From assembly GCA_022457155.1 (NCBI GenBank), contig JAJGOT010000259.1, positions 684,501 through 748,500 on the forward strand: DNA of 64,000 bases, in the 5' to 3' direction. Source of the stretch: Cladopsammia gracilis (lineage: Eukaryota; Cnidaria; Anthozoa; Scleractinia; Dendrophylliidae). How positions within the stretch are numbered: position 1 is the stretch's first letter; every line of letters begins with the position of its first letter. Both the position numbers and the translations under genes were made by a program. The notes under the pieces were generated by a model. It had not been told where the DNA came from, ran no database searches, and was given only the letters and a program-made list of their open reading frames with translations. Positions 1-12,256 of this stretch are shown here, in pieces.

Positions 1-3000
1 TCCCTTAATTTTTCTCTGTAGCGCAGGATCCAAGCTACCATTTTTTTTAGATGGGTCCACGACGAGAAACTCCTCAGGAGTTGGTTCACGCTGTCAATCC
101 CCACACTCGAAGCTGTAGAAAAGTTCTGAAACTCACTTTTGATTTCAGGATCATTTACTGGAATTCCGTCGACAGCAGCCGGCTGTGCAGGCCATTTCGT
201 TTCAGGCTCCCATAGAAAGTTAGGTGCACTTGTCCAACGGTTGCTCTTAATGAATGCATTTACCTCGAGGCCTCTCGAAGCATCATCTGCGGGATTCTCT
301 TCTGTGCTCACGAACCTCCATTGGGACGGCGAGGAACCATCATGTATAATCGCGATCCTGTTGGCAACAAACGTATGGAACCGTTTATCGTTGTTCTTGA
401 TGTAGTTGATAACACAAGTGCTGTCCGACCAGAAAACGGATTCTTGCAATGGAAGGTCAATCTCTCTTCTAATCATTCTGTCCAACCTCGACGCAACAAC
501 AGCTGCTGATAATTCCAGTCTTGGGATTGATATCGACTTCAACGGGGCAGTTCTCGCTTTACCCATTACAAATGAGCAGTGGACCTTGCCTTCGCCATTA
601 ACACATCTGAGGTAGGCTACGGCCCCATAGCCTTGTTGAGAGGCGTCTGAAAAATGGTGCAGTTGTCGTGACACACAAGTGCCAAAACCGAACGGCTTGA
701 AACAGCGATCGATCGAGAAGTGTTCGAGCTTGGGTAGATCGGTTATCCATTTCAGCCAACGATCTCTTTCTTCGGTGGGAAGTGGATCGTCCCACTCCAA
801 TTTCTTTCGACACAAGTCTTGCAATATGGTCTTGGCTGGAAGGATCACTGGGGCTACGAATCCAAGGGGGTCGTACACTGAACAGATAATTGAAAGGAGG
901 CCTCTTCTTGTGAGTGGTTTATCTTTAACTTCAATCTTGAAGCAGAATTTATCTTGTTGCACATCCCAATGTATCCCGAGGGCTCGTTCTACCGGAAGCT
1001 GATCGAGATGAAGATCTTTTAAAGAACCAGCTCTCTCTGATTCAGGAAGTGATGCAAGTAGCTTGCGAGAATTTGACACCCACTTCGTTAGATTAAACCC
1101 TCCTTTTACTAGAAGCTTCTTAAGATCATTTGTCAGGTGAATTGCGTCGGCTTCACTTGCAACGGATTTCAAGCAGTCATCCACATAGAAATTCCTTCTT
1201 ACAGTCTCGATTGTTTCATGAGGGAAATCTCGTGAGTTGTCCTCCGCCGTCTTTCTTAGACCAAATGTAGCGCAACTGGGCGACGATACAGCACCAAATA
1301 AGTGAACTTTCATTTGGTACTCCTGCGGTTCACTGTCTAGATCGTTACCAGGCCACCATAGAAATCGTAAAATATCGGAGTCTTCTGGACGAACCCGGAT
1401 CTGGTAGAACATACATTCGATATCGGCCATTATGGCAGTTCGTTCTTGTCGGAACCGAGTCAGAACGCCGAGCAGATTATTGGCTAGATCAGGGCCTTGC
1501 AGCAGTGCATCGTTGAGAGAGACGCCTTTGTATTTGGCCGCGCAATCAAAAACAACACGTACTTTCTCGGGTTTCTTTGGATGGAAAACTGGGTGATGAG
1601 GTAAAAACCAAACAGCTTCATTTGGGTGGCCGATTAGATGATCCGGGACCTTCCTGGCGTAATCTCTGTCTAGAAGATTGTCAATAAAGGCTGAGTACTT
1701 CCGAAGGAGGTCTGGATCTTTGGCGAGTCTTCTCTTTAAGAGTTTTAATCGATGTTCGGCTAATACTCTGTTATTTGGTAGACAGCGGGGGGAATGCTTC
1801 CACGGCATAGCTATCTCATAGTGACCTTCTTTAAAAACGGCTGAAGACTCCATTATGCTCAGGGCTTTCTTGTCCTCCAGAGACATTGCCTTTTCAGTGT
1901 CCAGCAAGGAATCGTTGAACTCCATATTGCAGAATCTTTGGAATTGCTGGCTCAGCTCAGGGGCCGCCCGGATGAGATTGGAAGTACGTGAAGGGGACCC
2001 GTTTCTTCCAAGTGGACCATTTATTGCCCAGCCGAGCAGAGTTCTCGTCGCATACGGACCTCCATTCTGGCTCTTCCTTACTTCTTTCGGTTCTAGGGCT
2101 CCAGGTACATCGTGACCTATCAACAGGCCGACGTGGGCATCCAATTCAGCAACACGAATACCTTTGAGGTGGGGCCACCTGTCGACATCATTTTGGCGTG
2201 GTATGCTCTCAGTTGCAACTGGTAGTTTTGATGCAGAAAACACGAGTGGTAGCTCGATGAGGTTATCTTCGTTTAGATCAAAAACCTCTAACTGGACCAG
2301 GGCACAGGTTTTGCAGCTGTTTTCTCTTTCCATTGTCGTTAACATTAGGGTGGTGTTAGTACCTTGAATTCCGAGTTGCTCCATCAGCTGATTACTGCAG
2401 AAAGATGTGTTAGAGCCACCGTCCAGGAGGGCATATGTCTCTACTAGCTTGTCGCCACCTTTCGCTTTTACTTTGACTGGAACAATAGGTAAACCTGTCA
2501 CAGAAACCCCGGCCCCAGTGACGATACGTTGATGCTTGTCTGCGTTGACATAAGCACTCTGGGCTTCGATCTGTGTTTGTACGGCTGGTGGATGTAGGAA
2601 CGTCGAATGCTTCGTTTCACACCCATCTATTCTGCAAAAACTCGTTCTTGGGCATGATACTGCATAATGTCCTGGTAGCAGACAATTGTAGCAGAGGTTT
2701 TCTTCTCTTACAAAGTGGTATCTTTCGCCGACGCTCTTTTCTCTGAAGCCTTTACACTGCGACAACCAATGGAAGTCTGTACATAAGGGGCACTTGGGAC
2801 TCCTGCTCCTTGCCATTGACATGTCATCGTCTGTTTTCTCACTAGGATTGTCGGGGTTATGGGCGTCAGCTGCGAAGGACGTGCCTTTTCTGCTTATTGA
2901 TTTCCTCGTCTCGTGAATTCCCTTTCCTTTGGCTTCAACGGATATGTCGCCGAATATGGGATGCGTCAAAACTCTAGCCTTCCTCTCTACGAAACTTGCT

Positions 3001-4538
3001 ACGTCGGCAATTGTTGCTTCCCTTGCGTTTGTCTCAGTTATTTCGTCAGCTACTTCACGCCACTTCTGACGTAGATTGTATGGAAGTCTGCTAATTATCT
3101 TCCTCAGACTGTCCGGATTCTCAATCTTGCTCAGGTAACCAATGTCCTTCAAAGTATTCTTGCAACTTGTTAACAAAACAGAAAAGGATTGCAGGGCTTC
3201 ACCATCTTCAGCTCTGATTAAAGGCCCATTGGTGACACGATCGACATAGGCGGACGCGATTCTGTATGGCTGACCATAACGCTTAGCTAGTAATCTCCGT
3301 GCTTCACGGTAACCTTTCTCGGCTTCCATTGCTAGACAGCTTCGCATCAATTCCTGTACATCTCCTACTGTGTATTGCACGAGATAATACAATCTGGCGC
3401 TGTAGCTTGCAGTCTTGGCTTCAATCATGCTTTCAAAAGCCCTTACAAAGTTGCAGTACTCGATGGGATCACCCGCAAATGTAGGCACCTCAGGTTGTGG
3501 CAAAGTGAGCGCCAAAGTATGTTGCTGTTGTCGTAACAGGAATTTTTGTACTTGCTGGTTTTGTTGTTGTTGCATACTGATCATGCTACGATTTTGCTCT
3601 TGCTGCTGGCGTTGCAATTCCATTAACTGAAGAAACCCTTGTTCACTGGTAAGGGAATGTTCGGAACCTTTATCCTCTAACTTGGCACCCTCTTTATCAT
3701 TCAGACGCTGCTCAGACGGCGGGCAATGACCGTTCCGTTCAGTAGGAGGTTGAGTATCGCGAGGGTCCTCTTTGCACCTACGGCCGCTAGCATGAAATCC
3801 AACTTTTAGGTTTTGCTCGGGCATCAGAGCTTCGGCTTCAGCTAACACACGCTCCTCCGCCTCGGCCTTTGCGATTTCTGTTTTTAGAGCCAGCTCTTGT
3901 TTCTTTTGTTGCAAACGAAGTTCCTCTTGTTGAATAGCTTGTTGCTCTCGAAGCATAGAAACTTCTGCTGCCAAGGACGCTCTCTTCGCGGCGGCTACTA
4001 ACCTTGCGTTAGAAACTGATGAAGCTAAGCTTGCTTTAGATTTCTGAGAAGCCTTCGTACGTTTCGATGATGCTCGAGAACTTACATTGCTGACAGAGTC
4101 CTGAGCGCGAAGCCGATCCAGCACGTCACCGGCGTTCGTATTTTGCGATTGTCTGAATTGCTTCCAGTCCTCGAGAATCCGTCTGTTGTCATCCGCGAGA
4201 AGTCGCGCAGCTTCATAATATTCGAGCGAATCCTCGATTTCCTCTCTTTCTTCAAGTTGTTCGTGATAAGCTTGATGCGCCGCTTGAAAGTTCGCGATAG
4301 CATCATCGTACTCGACGAGTTTCCGTTCAAAGACATTCATGTCGCCGAAATCCGACATAATCTCTCTCGCTTCGTTTCGCTTTCGGGTCATGAGCCCTTT
4401 AGCGGCACTTCGTGAACCTTTTAACCGAAGTTTCCTTTCGTGTTTGATCTCGGTCTGGTCGATGGTAACATTGGGACGTCTTATTCGAGACTCTTTCGTC
4501 GCTTCAGTCGTTGGAGTAGCTTGATCCGCAGTAGACAT
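1..4538 (-). CDS. BEL/Pao LTR-retrotransposon Gag-Pol polyprotein, partial at left edge
   Basis: A single minus-strand frame is open from an ATG at 4538 to the window edge, about 1,512 codons with no stop, so it is easily missed by stop-to-stop ORF callers. Read in order it contains: a charged, Gln-rich coiled-coil N-terminus; a DUF1759-type Gag domain (around 3500-3000); Cys/His knuckles, including a CYNCLLPGH segment (around 2690); an aspartic protease with the active-site motif LLDGGSNTSF (Asp near residue 706); a reverse transcriptase with YVDD at residues 1118-1121 (around 1187); and an RNase H-like region containing FSDAS. This order and the DUF1759/A17-protease/Pao signature are specific to BEL/Pao elements. 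The integrase would lie left of position 1. The intact frame suggests a young copy. Both LTRs and the primer-binding site could not be delimited. Confidence 0.92.
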   Translation of the reverse strand, partial: MSTADQATPTTEATKESRIRRPNVTIDQTEIKHERKLRLKGSRSAAKGLMTRKRNEAREIMSDFGDMNVFERKLVEYDDAIANFQAAHQAYHEQLEEREEIEDSLEYYEAARLLADDNRRILEDWKQFRQSQNTNAGDVLDRLRAQDSVSNVSSRASSKRTKASQKSKASLASSVSNARLVAAAKRASLAAEVSMLREQQAIQQEELRLQQKKQELALKTEIAKAEAEERVLAEAEALMPEQNLKVGFHASGRRCKEDPRDTQPPTERNGHCPPSEQRLNDKEGAKLEDKGSEHSLTSEQGFLQLMELQRQQQEQNRSMISMQQQQNQQVQKFLLRQQQHTLALTLPQPEVPTFAGDPIEYCNFVRAFESMIEAKTASYSARLYYLVQYTVGDVQELMRSCLAMEAEKGYREARRLLAKRYGQPYRIASAYVDRVTNGPLIRAEDGEALQSFSVLLTSCKNTLKDIGYLSKIENPDSLRKIISRLPYNLRQKWREVADEITETNAREATIADVASFVERKARVLTHPIFGDISVEAKGKGIHETRKSISRKGTSFAADAHNPDNPSEKTDDDMSMARSRSPKCPLCTDFHWLSQCKGFREKSVGERYHFVREENLCYNCLLPGHYAVSCPRTSFCRIDGCETKHSTFLHPPAVQTQIEAQSAYVNADKHQRIVTGAGVSVTGLPIVPVKVKAKGGDKLVETYALLDGGSNTSFCSNQLMEQLGIQGTNTTLMLTTMERENSCKTCALVQLEVFDLNEDNLIELPLVFSASKLPVATESIPRQNDVDRWPHLKGIRVAELDAHVGLLIGHDVPGALEPKEVRKSQNGGPYATRTLLGWAINGPLGRNGSPSRTSNLIRAAPELSQQFQRFCNMEFNDSLLDTEKAMSLEDKKALSIMESSAVFKEGHYEIAMPWKHSPRCLPNNRVLAEHRLKLLKRRLAKDPDLLRKYSAFIDNLLDRDYARKVPDHLIGHPNEAVWFLPHHPVFHPKKPEKVRVVFDCAAKYKGVSLNDALLQGPDLANNLLGVLTRFRQERTAIMADIECMFYQIRVRPEDSDILRFLWWPGNDLDSEPQEYQMKVHLFGAVSSPSCATFGLRKTAEDNSRDFPHETIETVRRNFYVDDCLKSVASEADAIHLTNDLKKLLVKGGFNLTKWVSNSRKLLASLPESERAGSLKDLHLDQLPVERALGIHWDVQQDKFCFKIEVKDKPLTRRGLLSIICSVYDPLGFVAPVILPAKTILQDLCRKKLEWDDPLPTEERDRWLKWITDLPKLEHFSIDRCFKPFGFGTCVSRQLHHFSDASQQGYGAVAYLRCVNGEGKVHCSFVMGKARTAPLKSISIPRLELSAAVVASRLDRMIRREIDLPLQESVFWSDSTCVINYIKNNDKRFHTFVANRIAIIHDGSSPSQWRFVSTEENPADDASRGLEVNAFIKSNRWTSAPNFLWEPETKWPAQPAAVDGIPVNDPEIKSEFQNFSTASSVGIDSVNQLLRSFSSWTHLKKMVAWILRYREKLR

Positions 4539-4994
4539 CTCAATCGCCGAACTCAAGTGAAGTATTTTCTAACAATGTGATCGCATCGATTTGACAGATT
4601 TGATGACATATTCCCAACACGTTTATTATACAAGAAAACGGTTAGACTGAAAAGGAAATTGAAATTAACAAATTAGATTGGGCAACTAAAAACAAACTGA
4701 TAACAGAAACCAAACTAAAGATACTGAAACTTACAAATATTTCCACTGCCAAAGAGCTTAGGCGATAGCGGTTAACACTTAGTTTGCCGTATAACAAATT
4801 CGGGGCAAGAATTAATTTATACCAGAGGTAACAATGATTATATTCCCTAAAGAACAACGCAACAGAAATTAACATGGAAAAAATTCAAATAAGTAGCATG
4901 CACGCTAGCGCGGGAATACTACAAAGACAACTGCTAGAAAACCACTAAAGAAGACTGAAAACAACCGCTTCAAAAACCGCTACAAAACTGCTCA
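4539..4994. other. Leader and flank of the BEL/Pao element
   Basis: About 450 AT-rich bases upstream of the polyprotein ATG. They should hold the leader, primer-binding site and possibly the 5' LTR of the element. I could not identify LTR ends or a tRNA-complementary site by eye, and I see no coding exon here. Confidence 0.4.
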
Positions 4995-5335
4995 AAAACT
5001 CCGGGGGTGGGGGGGGGGGGACTCCCATATAAAATGACGGGGTGCTTGTCATACCTTTTAGGGGTCAAATTTTGTAGATTGGTACCGCTTAGTGTACTAA
5101 AATCTAAAATAATCATTGTTAGAATTATTGCGGTACCTTTTAGAGTATTGAGCTGAAAAAATATGACAGAATATGACATGTGTTGCTTTAGATTTGGTAC
5201 CCATTAGGGGTAAGAATTATTTTGAGCCACGCCCATCAAACGAGATTCTGGTACCTTTTAGGGTGTTTTTTGAAAAGCTCTCACTGGCACCCCCGTCATT
5301 TCCACCAATTACCCCAGTTTTTCTTTGCCCTATTT
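4995..5335. repeat. Interspersed foldback MITE, copy 1
   Basis: Begins with a G tract and AAAATGACGGGGTGC, and ends with the inverted GCACCCCCGTCATTT. The interior carries GGTACC-rich blocks such as TTCTGGTACCTTTTAGGG. The same interior occurs at 7545-7800 and 31987-32555, so this is a dispersed DNA-transposon-like repeat rather than an exon. Short open frames through it (for example 5173-5397) are incidental. Confidence 0.75.
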
Positions 5336-5759
5336 CAAAAATGTTCTGTAACTTTTCACTGAAGTTAAATATGGGAAAACGCACACGTTTTTTTTAGCAC
5401 TTCGGGTCTGGAAATCTGAGAACAAACCATATTAGCAAAATAGAACAATTGCTTTGAGTTGTAGCTTTCAAAAGCTGATTCAGACACATTTAGAATTCGT
5501 AATTCATTCTATTAGAAAATGAAAGGTGTATTTTATAGGTAGGCAGCTCTTTAAGCTTTAATTTAATCTCGAGACACTAGAGCTATTACACTGGAGACAC
5601 CCCCGAAGGTACACAATGTACTGTAACCTTAACTGGTTCAGTTATGCACGCTACATACATGTAAAATGTTATAACAAAATTCAATGATGTAAGAAATAAA
5701 GATAAAGAACCTGCATTATAATATAATGTTTTCAATTTATTTTGAATTACTTACAATAC
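5336..5759. other. Intronic or intergenic stretch left of GEMIN2 exon 6
   Basis: AT-rich sequence with no recognisable exon on either strand. The 3' exons of GEMIN2 would be expected leftward, but I see none here or before the BEL/Pao element. Confidence 0.4.
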
Positions 5760-8700
5760 CTGGTTAATGTGCTGAAGTACACTAAGTAGTGGTGGAGTCC
5801 CTTCTGATTCCTGTTTACAAGATACAATTTCATGTATAAATAAAGATTGATGATGATGATGATAATGATGATGATGATGATGATGATGAATAATTGAAGG
5901 TGTGAGTGGAATATAGCCCTAAGTGAATTCTGATCTATTGCTAGCTTCTCCTTCCAGTTTGTCTTGTATATGCTCATATAACAAAAGGAGAATTTGGCTA
6001 TAGATCACGAGTCACTTAGGGCCTTATCCCAAACTGGAATAAGGCCTTCAGTGACTCCTGATCTGAAACCAAATTCTCCCTTTGTTACATGAGCATATAC
6101 AAGACAAACTGGAAGGAGAATCTAGGAGTTGATCACAAGTCACTTAGGGCTTTATTCCACTCACCCCTTCAATTATTGGTAAATAGACATTAGAAATTGA
6201 GCAACCTGTGCATCATAAATGCAATGCATTTATAAAGGTTTGAGTATGGAAATTAATTTATATACATCTATCATCAATGAAACTTGTTGAAATTGAAATT
6301 TATTACCTGAGTAGTGACAGGTAAAGAACCACTATCAGAGGCATTCTCTTCTTTTTGAGTACTTTTACTGTTCTCCTTTCTGTTTAATAAACAAAAATAA
6401 TTACTATGACTCCAAGGAAGAACTTACAAGACTTGTCACAATTATTTTTTATAGAAACCTTAACTCTATGCTGGTCAGCTCAGCCAAAAATGGTCACTCA
6501 TGCCATGCTCATATCATGCTGATGCATTAATCATGAAATTCACTGCCTTGCTTCATACAATTTCCTGTACTTACTCAGAGCTGTGGTTTCATTAAAAAAT
6601 TTCAAGTGTTTTGTAATGCAATGTAGTTTGTTAATTGAAGGCCTACAGTGTAGCAGCATAACCAGCCTATGTTGAATTTTTAAATATTTCACTCGCAAAT
6701 TGCATTTGAACTGAAAAAGCACTCATTACCTGCAAGATATTCTTGATGCAACTTGATCTCCAAGACAAAAACAGCACCATCCTAAGGGATCATTCTTCTT
6801 TGGCTGGTAAACAAAATAATAGTTGAACATTTGAAAAGAGTGTACAACATTTTTAAATTTATTCAAAAATTGTATATCTAAAATTATATTATATCAAACA
6901 CTAGGAAGACACTGGTAAATCAGTAGCAATTAATACATTATTTTTTAAGAATATTTATATAGGGGATATATTCAACTGTTGGGCTATATACATGTATCTT
7001 TCAGAGCACAAAATCAAAATTAGATTTGTGTGATGATCCATTATATAATGATAATAATAATAATAACAATAATAATAACAATCTTTATTTATCCCATATT
7101 CATTGTATAGTGTTTGTACTTGTGTGTCAAAGAGTTTGTATGAGTTCTTGTGCTTGCGTCGTTATACATGCAGCTGAATTATCTTTAAAAAGGGCCTCAC
7201 CAACACAACCGCGGTGGAATTCACTTTACCCCATTTTGACCGATGATGAACCAGCCTCTAAAAAAAGGAAAATAAAAAGAACATTTAATTACATGTATTT
7301 GATTTAAACACTTTTAGCCTTCAAAGAAAATAAAATTCATACCACAGCAACACTTCAAACATTTTAATAACTACCGGTAATCAAAGTTTAACAGAAAGTA
7401 TCATAAGCTTTTATCCTGACAATGATTTGGAAACCTGGTGTTAATTAACATGGATTTTGGAAATTTTATTGTGCTTTTTTCTCTGTATTTGATGATCATT
7501 TTGTAATGAGAAGATAGATCAAATACTCATGTTTCGTCACGCTTTCCTACACCACGCATTTCTCTCCCACCCAGTAACTGCTAAGGGTGCTAAAACCTAA
7601 AATGGCCACCATTAGAATTATCAGGGTACCATTTAGGGTATTGAACTGAAAAATATGACAGAATATGACATCTGTTGTTTTAGAATTGGTACCTCTTAGG
7701 GGTAAAAATTTATTTGAGCCATGCCCATCAAACGAGATTCTGGTACCTTTTAGGGTGTTTGTGTCAATTTTATATGGGTCCCCCCCCCCCCCCCCCCCAA
7801 TGACCCAGGAGCACCGTATCAAATGGCCACAAAAACACGGGAAAATATTAAAAACCTTCGAGGCACTAGTTTCCATCTTACTTATCCGAGGGAAAGAAGC
7901 GTTACACCAAGTCACTTCATACTTCAGAGAATTATATTTTATTTGGAAAAATTATTGCTGTCCTGAGTGGCACTAAGCTTGACTCAAAAAGAGCCAAGGA
8001 CCATCTACAATGTAACTATGATTTTTTGTCTTAAAAATATAATTTGTCAAAAGATGATGTGGTACCTGTCTGATATCTGCGAAGTCTGCTGTTTGTTGCA
8101 TCTGCCAATCAATTGAAGGAGCAAATCCAGCAGGCGCTGGTGACCAGCCAGATCTCTGATGAGACACATTGCAAAAATATGATTAAGCTCCACTACACTC
8201 TCGAGGCTGAATTTGTTTGTGATGTAAAGGAGCGTTCTTCTTTGTTCACTGAGGGGTCTGAATTTCAATTCTCCTGGCTATTTCTGTTTGAGTCTCAGTT
8301 ATTTTAAAAAAACTAAATTTCCCTGAAACAGCTCTTCAAATATTGACTGCTAAGATGGAACCACTTGAGAAACAATCAATGTTTCCGCTGTGTTACAAAT
8401 GGCGCTGACTCATTTTTTTGGCACAAAACAAAGTGCGATCATTATGTTCTTTGACTACAGTGAAAGGTACATGCGCAACAATTCAGGTGCTTTTGAGAAT
8501 TAAACAAAAAATCAGCTCAAGAAACAATACGCATGTACACCCCTTTAGCACTGAGGAAGACCTTCAACTGATTGCAGTGAATTGCGTTTTCAGAAAATAT
8601 TCAAAAGAAAACTGTTTTGTGGCTTATAAATCACAAACATGTTTTGTTCTACAGGCATCCCCTACAAACAGTACCTCGTTAACATGAACAGTCTGCTTGC

Positions 8701-9704
8701 TTGAGAAACTGTTGGTGTCAAGATTGGCTACAACAACATCAGGGCACTGCATTGCTTCAAGACTATCGAATGAAAATAAAATCATGGGTTATTACATGTA
8801 GAACCATAATGAAAGGGATGGGGAAGGGGTGCATCAAGTTTGAACACTGAGAAGAGAATTAAGGATTACTAGAAACAAGCAATGTACAGAATGGGGGATG
8901 TAGCAAGAGGTCTTGGGAGGGATGAGATGTCACGATAGGACTGTAACCCGAGATGTGATTTTTCTTATTATGCAATGTATGCGTAATAATCGGCATGATT
9001 AGAGAGTTTAAATTCAACAAACGTGGTGTCAGAATTGGGATTCAAGCCCACGATTCCATTCACAAATGTGAGGCAAAGGAGGGAAGTGAGATCTATTAAT
9101 GTTATTCTAATTTTTGTTTGTGCTTTTGCTATTCCAAAATATCATCCCCCCCCCCCCCCCCCCCACCAACACCCCTCCCCCCAGCCAAGGTTCATTGTCA
9201 TTAAGAGACGCACTATAATCTATGATTCCTACTAGTTATAAATATAGTCATCATCATCGTAATCATCTTTTTCGTAATCATTATTCTTGGGGCATTCTTC
9301 CCATAATTAAATCAGATTTCAATGAACTGAAAGGCCCATATTGGATTGGATTTATCTTAGATTTTAATAGAATTGCTTATTAATAATTATATATTAAGTA
9401 TCCCCTAATTAGTAAGGGATATTCCCTAGCTATAATGGTATGACAAGTTAATAAAGTTTTGTTGTTGTTGTTGTTGTTAAATGGCTTTATGTAATTGAGC
9501 TTATCAGAGCCTAACATTTTGTGCAGTGTTCAGGGCAAATGGTAATTTCAGTACGTCTTCTGTCTCAAGGTCCTTGAAGATTGTTATATCTACTTACTGT
9601 ACTCTCCTCAGATATTCATAACCAGAAGACGGAAGCCTTGATTCATCGAAATCCTCATCATCTTCAAAACTTTCATGATCAAAAGTTCCCAACACCGGCT
9701 CCAT
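5760..9704 (-). CDS. GEMIN2: Gem-associated protein 2 (SMN complex), 5' exons only
   Basis: Gemin2 binds SMN and holds Sm-protein rings during snRNP assembly. Six exons are visible: 9598-9704, 8675-8762, 8066-8155, 6730-6803, 6307-6379 and 5760-5810. All have GT-AG borders. The phase matches from exon 1 into 2 (both parts of a split His codon) and from exon 4 into 5. Family signatures in order are SGYEYLRRV, QCPDVVVA, a Trp/Gln-rich DWQMQQTADFADIRQ block, GWCCFCLGD and TPPLLSVLQHINQ. One exon, expected between 8066 and 6803, was not found. The C-terminal third should lie left of 5760, possibly beyond the BEL/Pao element, which is on the same strand; truncation of the gene is the alternative. 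The ATG at 9704 lies 38 bases from the divergent ARMC10-like start. Confidence 0.88.
5847..5889. repeat. (GAT)n microsatellite
   Basis: GAT trinucleotide run with one interruption, immediately next to the foldback element at 5889-6177 inside a GEMIN2 intron. Confidence 0.9.
5889..6177. repeat. Foldback MITE with long inverted arms
   Basis: The left arm begins AATAATTGAAGGTGTGAGTGG and the right arm ends CCACTCACCCCTTCAATTATT. Arms of roughly 95 bp pair almost throughout (for example CTTCCAGTTTGTCTTGTATA against TATACAAGACAAACTGGAAG), with a short central spacer that itself contains inverted repeats. It lies in a GEMIN2 intron. Confidence 0.85.
7048..7083. repeat. (AAT/AAC)n microsatellite
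   Basis: Imperfect AAT/AAC trinucleotide run in a GEMIN2 intron. The poly-Asn open frame across it is an artefact. Confidence 0.85.
7545..7800. repeat. Interspersed foldback MITE, copy 2
   Basis: Same interior as the copies at 4995-5335 and 31987-32555, including ATCAAACGAGATTCTGGTAC and TTTTAGGGTGTTTGTG. The right end passes into a C tract at 7781-7798. This copy is uninterrupted at the site where copy 3 carries a nested insertion. Confidence 0.75.
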
Positions 9705-9741
9705 GTTTTTCTACTGTTTTCTGAGATACCGCTTCTTCAAC

Positions 9742-12197
9742 ATGCAGGCGCGGTCACAACAACCAGGAACTTCGTTGAAGTTACATGACGTATCAAATGA
9801 ATCGGACATGGTTTCTTCCGGAAAAGGAGGAAGGTTAATTTTGTTTGCGTTTTGCTCCGCATTCGCAGCACTTGCAGTGACATTTAGCCTTTATTATCTG
9901 ACAGACCACAAGAGAAATAAGAAAAAAGAAAGTACTTTTGATGTATTAGATTCGCCCAGTAAACCTCACGAGGAAAAGACCCAGACATCCTTTGCAGCAG
10001 AATTGGAGCTGACGGAAATATTGAAAGAAAACGGGCATGGCGGGTTTACAAAAGGGACAATTTCCAGGCTGTTGGGACTGTTGGAAAGAGTGGAAGATCG
10101 CATGTTAGAGAAGCTTCTTGTAACTCTTATGAACTGTTCTGCTTTTACAACAAACCAGGTGAAAAGAATTGAATGACCACTGCACTTTCAGCCGTACTGG
10201 GTGGCCTGTGAATAGCCGTTCTGGGTGGTCTGTGCTTGTAAAATGAAGAGAGAATAGGCCAATTCCTGTTTTTCAAACCTTTTTTAATTGGCTGGTTTTC
10301 AAGTCATTCATATCTGCAGTTAAACATCATCCAAAATATCATTTTGAAAATATATCCAGAAAAGATGCCTTTCATGAACCCACCCCACCCCTTTCATGCT
10401 CTCCCTCTGCCATCTTCTGTAGCATAGTAACCAACACATGGCTGACTTTCCCCACAACAAAACTGTAATAATTAACTCTTTGGTAGCACTATAGTGATGG
10501 ATCTACGGGATGGGCAAGGTTCAATTCTCATCCATAAAAAAAAAAATTTACCATGGCTATGAATTCTGCAGTTTATCAGACCTGATTGCAGTGTTGTTCA
10601 ATTTATAGAATGCCATTCGTGAGTGTGGAGGTTTCCCTCGATTAGTGGCTCTTATGATGCATACAAATAAGGCCATCAGCATCAAGGCAGTACAAGTGCT
10701 GTCCAACTTAGCAATGAATGAAACAAACCAGGAAAGGTTAAAGGTATGTGTACAAAATAAACAACTTTTCTATTTTGTTGTTCCAGAAAATATCCATACC
10801 CTCCCCCTCAGAATTTCCAATTATTTTACATGGTGGAGGTATGGATAATTTCTGTAACCACGTATTAAACCATGGATCACAGTATCTGTTAGTAATTTGC
10901 AGGCAGTTTCCTGTTTTTAGAAGAATAATTGTTCCATAATGATTAGACCTTGGTTAAACAATGAGCCTGTGGATGTAATTCACATGAAGCTAAGTGCTGA
11001 CAGATGATTAAAAGTCCTGATCACTGAGGGAGGTGGTCCTCACAGAAATCAGGTTACACCGTTTTCATGCCATCTAACTTTGTCCATCCTTATATTATCT
11101 TATCTCTAAGAGTTCCTGTACATTTTCATTTTCTTTTGCTGCAGGGCAGCATTTTTGATGTGATAAAAAACCTTGAATACTGTGATATCGTTGAGGATGA
11201 AGAGGTGGTTGTGGAACATTTGAGGCTGCTGGTTAATTTGTCTTCAACAAATATCACACATGATGAAATTATGACAGGTTCACAGGAATATTTCAATATT
11301 CTCTCCCAGTCTCTCTCAGAAAAAATTCAGGTAAATTGCACTGAAGTTTTTGTAGTTAATAAAATAACTGTGTATCTGCAAAAAATAAACACATTTTAAG
11401 ACAATTGCTAAGTACTACATATATGAACTGTTGTGGTAGTTCTTATTTATTTATTTTATATTTTATTTTATTTATTTATTTTATTACAATTCATGGCTAA
11501 AAAAAAATAGAAATAAATTACATTACAAAAAAATATATATTATAAACTAGAGATACCCATAGGAGGTCCACAAGAGTCCTAGACCCCATTCTAGGTGGAC
11601 CCCCAATGTTCAAAACACATTAAAAGAATTAATAAAAAATTTTATACTAAAATTACAATTACAATTAAAAAATAGTATTAACCTAAAAAATTCAGTAGAC
11701 TCCTTTTTTATGTGGTAGTTCTTATTGCTTTTAAATTATTAATTAATTTATTTCTATCTTTTATATTATCTTTGAAAAGCCCCTCTGGAAGAGATAATAA
11801 ATAATGTATGTATGTATGTTTAAAGATTTTATTAATATATAGTTTCTTTCTCCTAACTTGCAGCAAGAAGTGTTGAGACTTCTGGTAAACTTATCATGTA
11901 ATGTTAATAATCTTGAAGGACTGTTGGAATTTAAGGTATGTGAAGCTCTTACTTTAGATACTATACTACCAAATTATAAAAAAGAACATTATTTTTTATG
12001 AGATATGGGAGGCTGATGGAATTTGAGATGGGAGGGGTTCATGACAAAAAAATGTCTTCAAGGGGGGAGGGGTGTAAAGTCTGCTGGGGTCAATGAGAAT
12101 GTCAAAAATTATTGTCAGTATTGTTGTGAAAAGGTGTGATTGTGATTATTATTGTAATTGTAACTTTGCCAAAGTGAAATATCAAAACATAATAAAT

Positions 12198-12256
<59 letters not shown>

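Noticed and set aside
7026..7307. 93-aa ORF with poly-Asn
   Set aside because: Translation of an AAT/AAC microsatellite.
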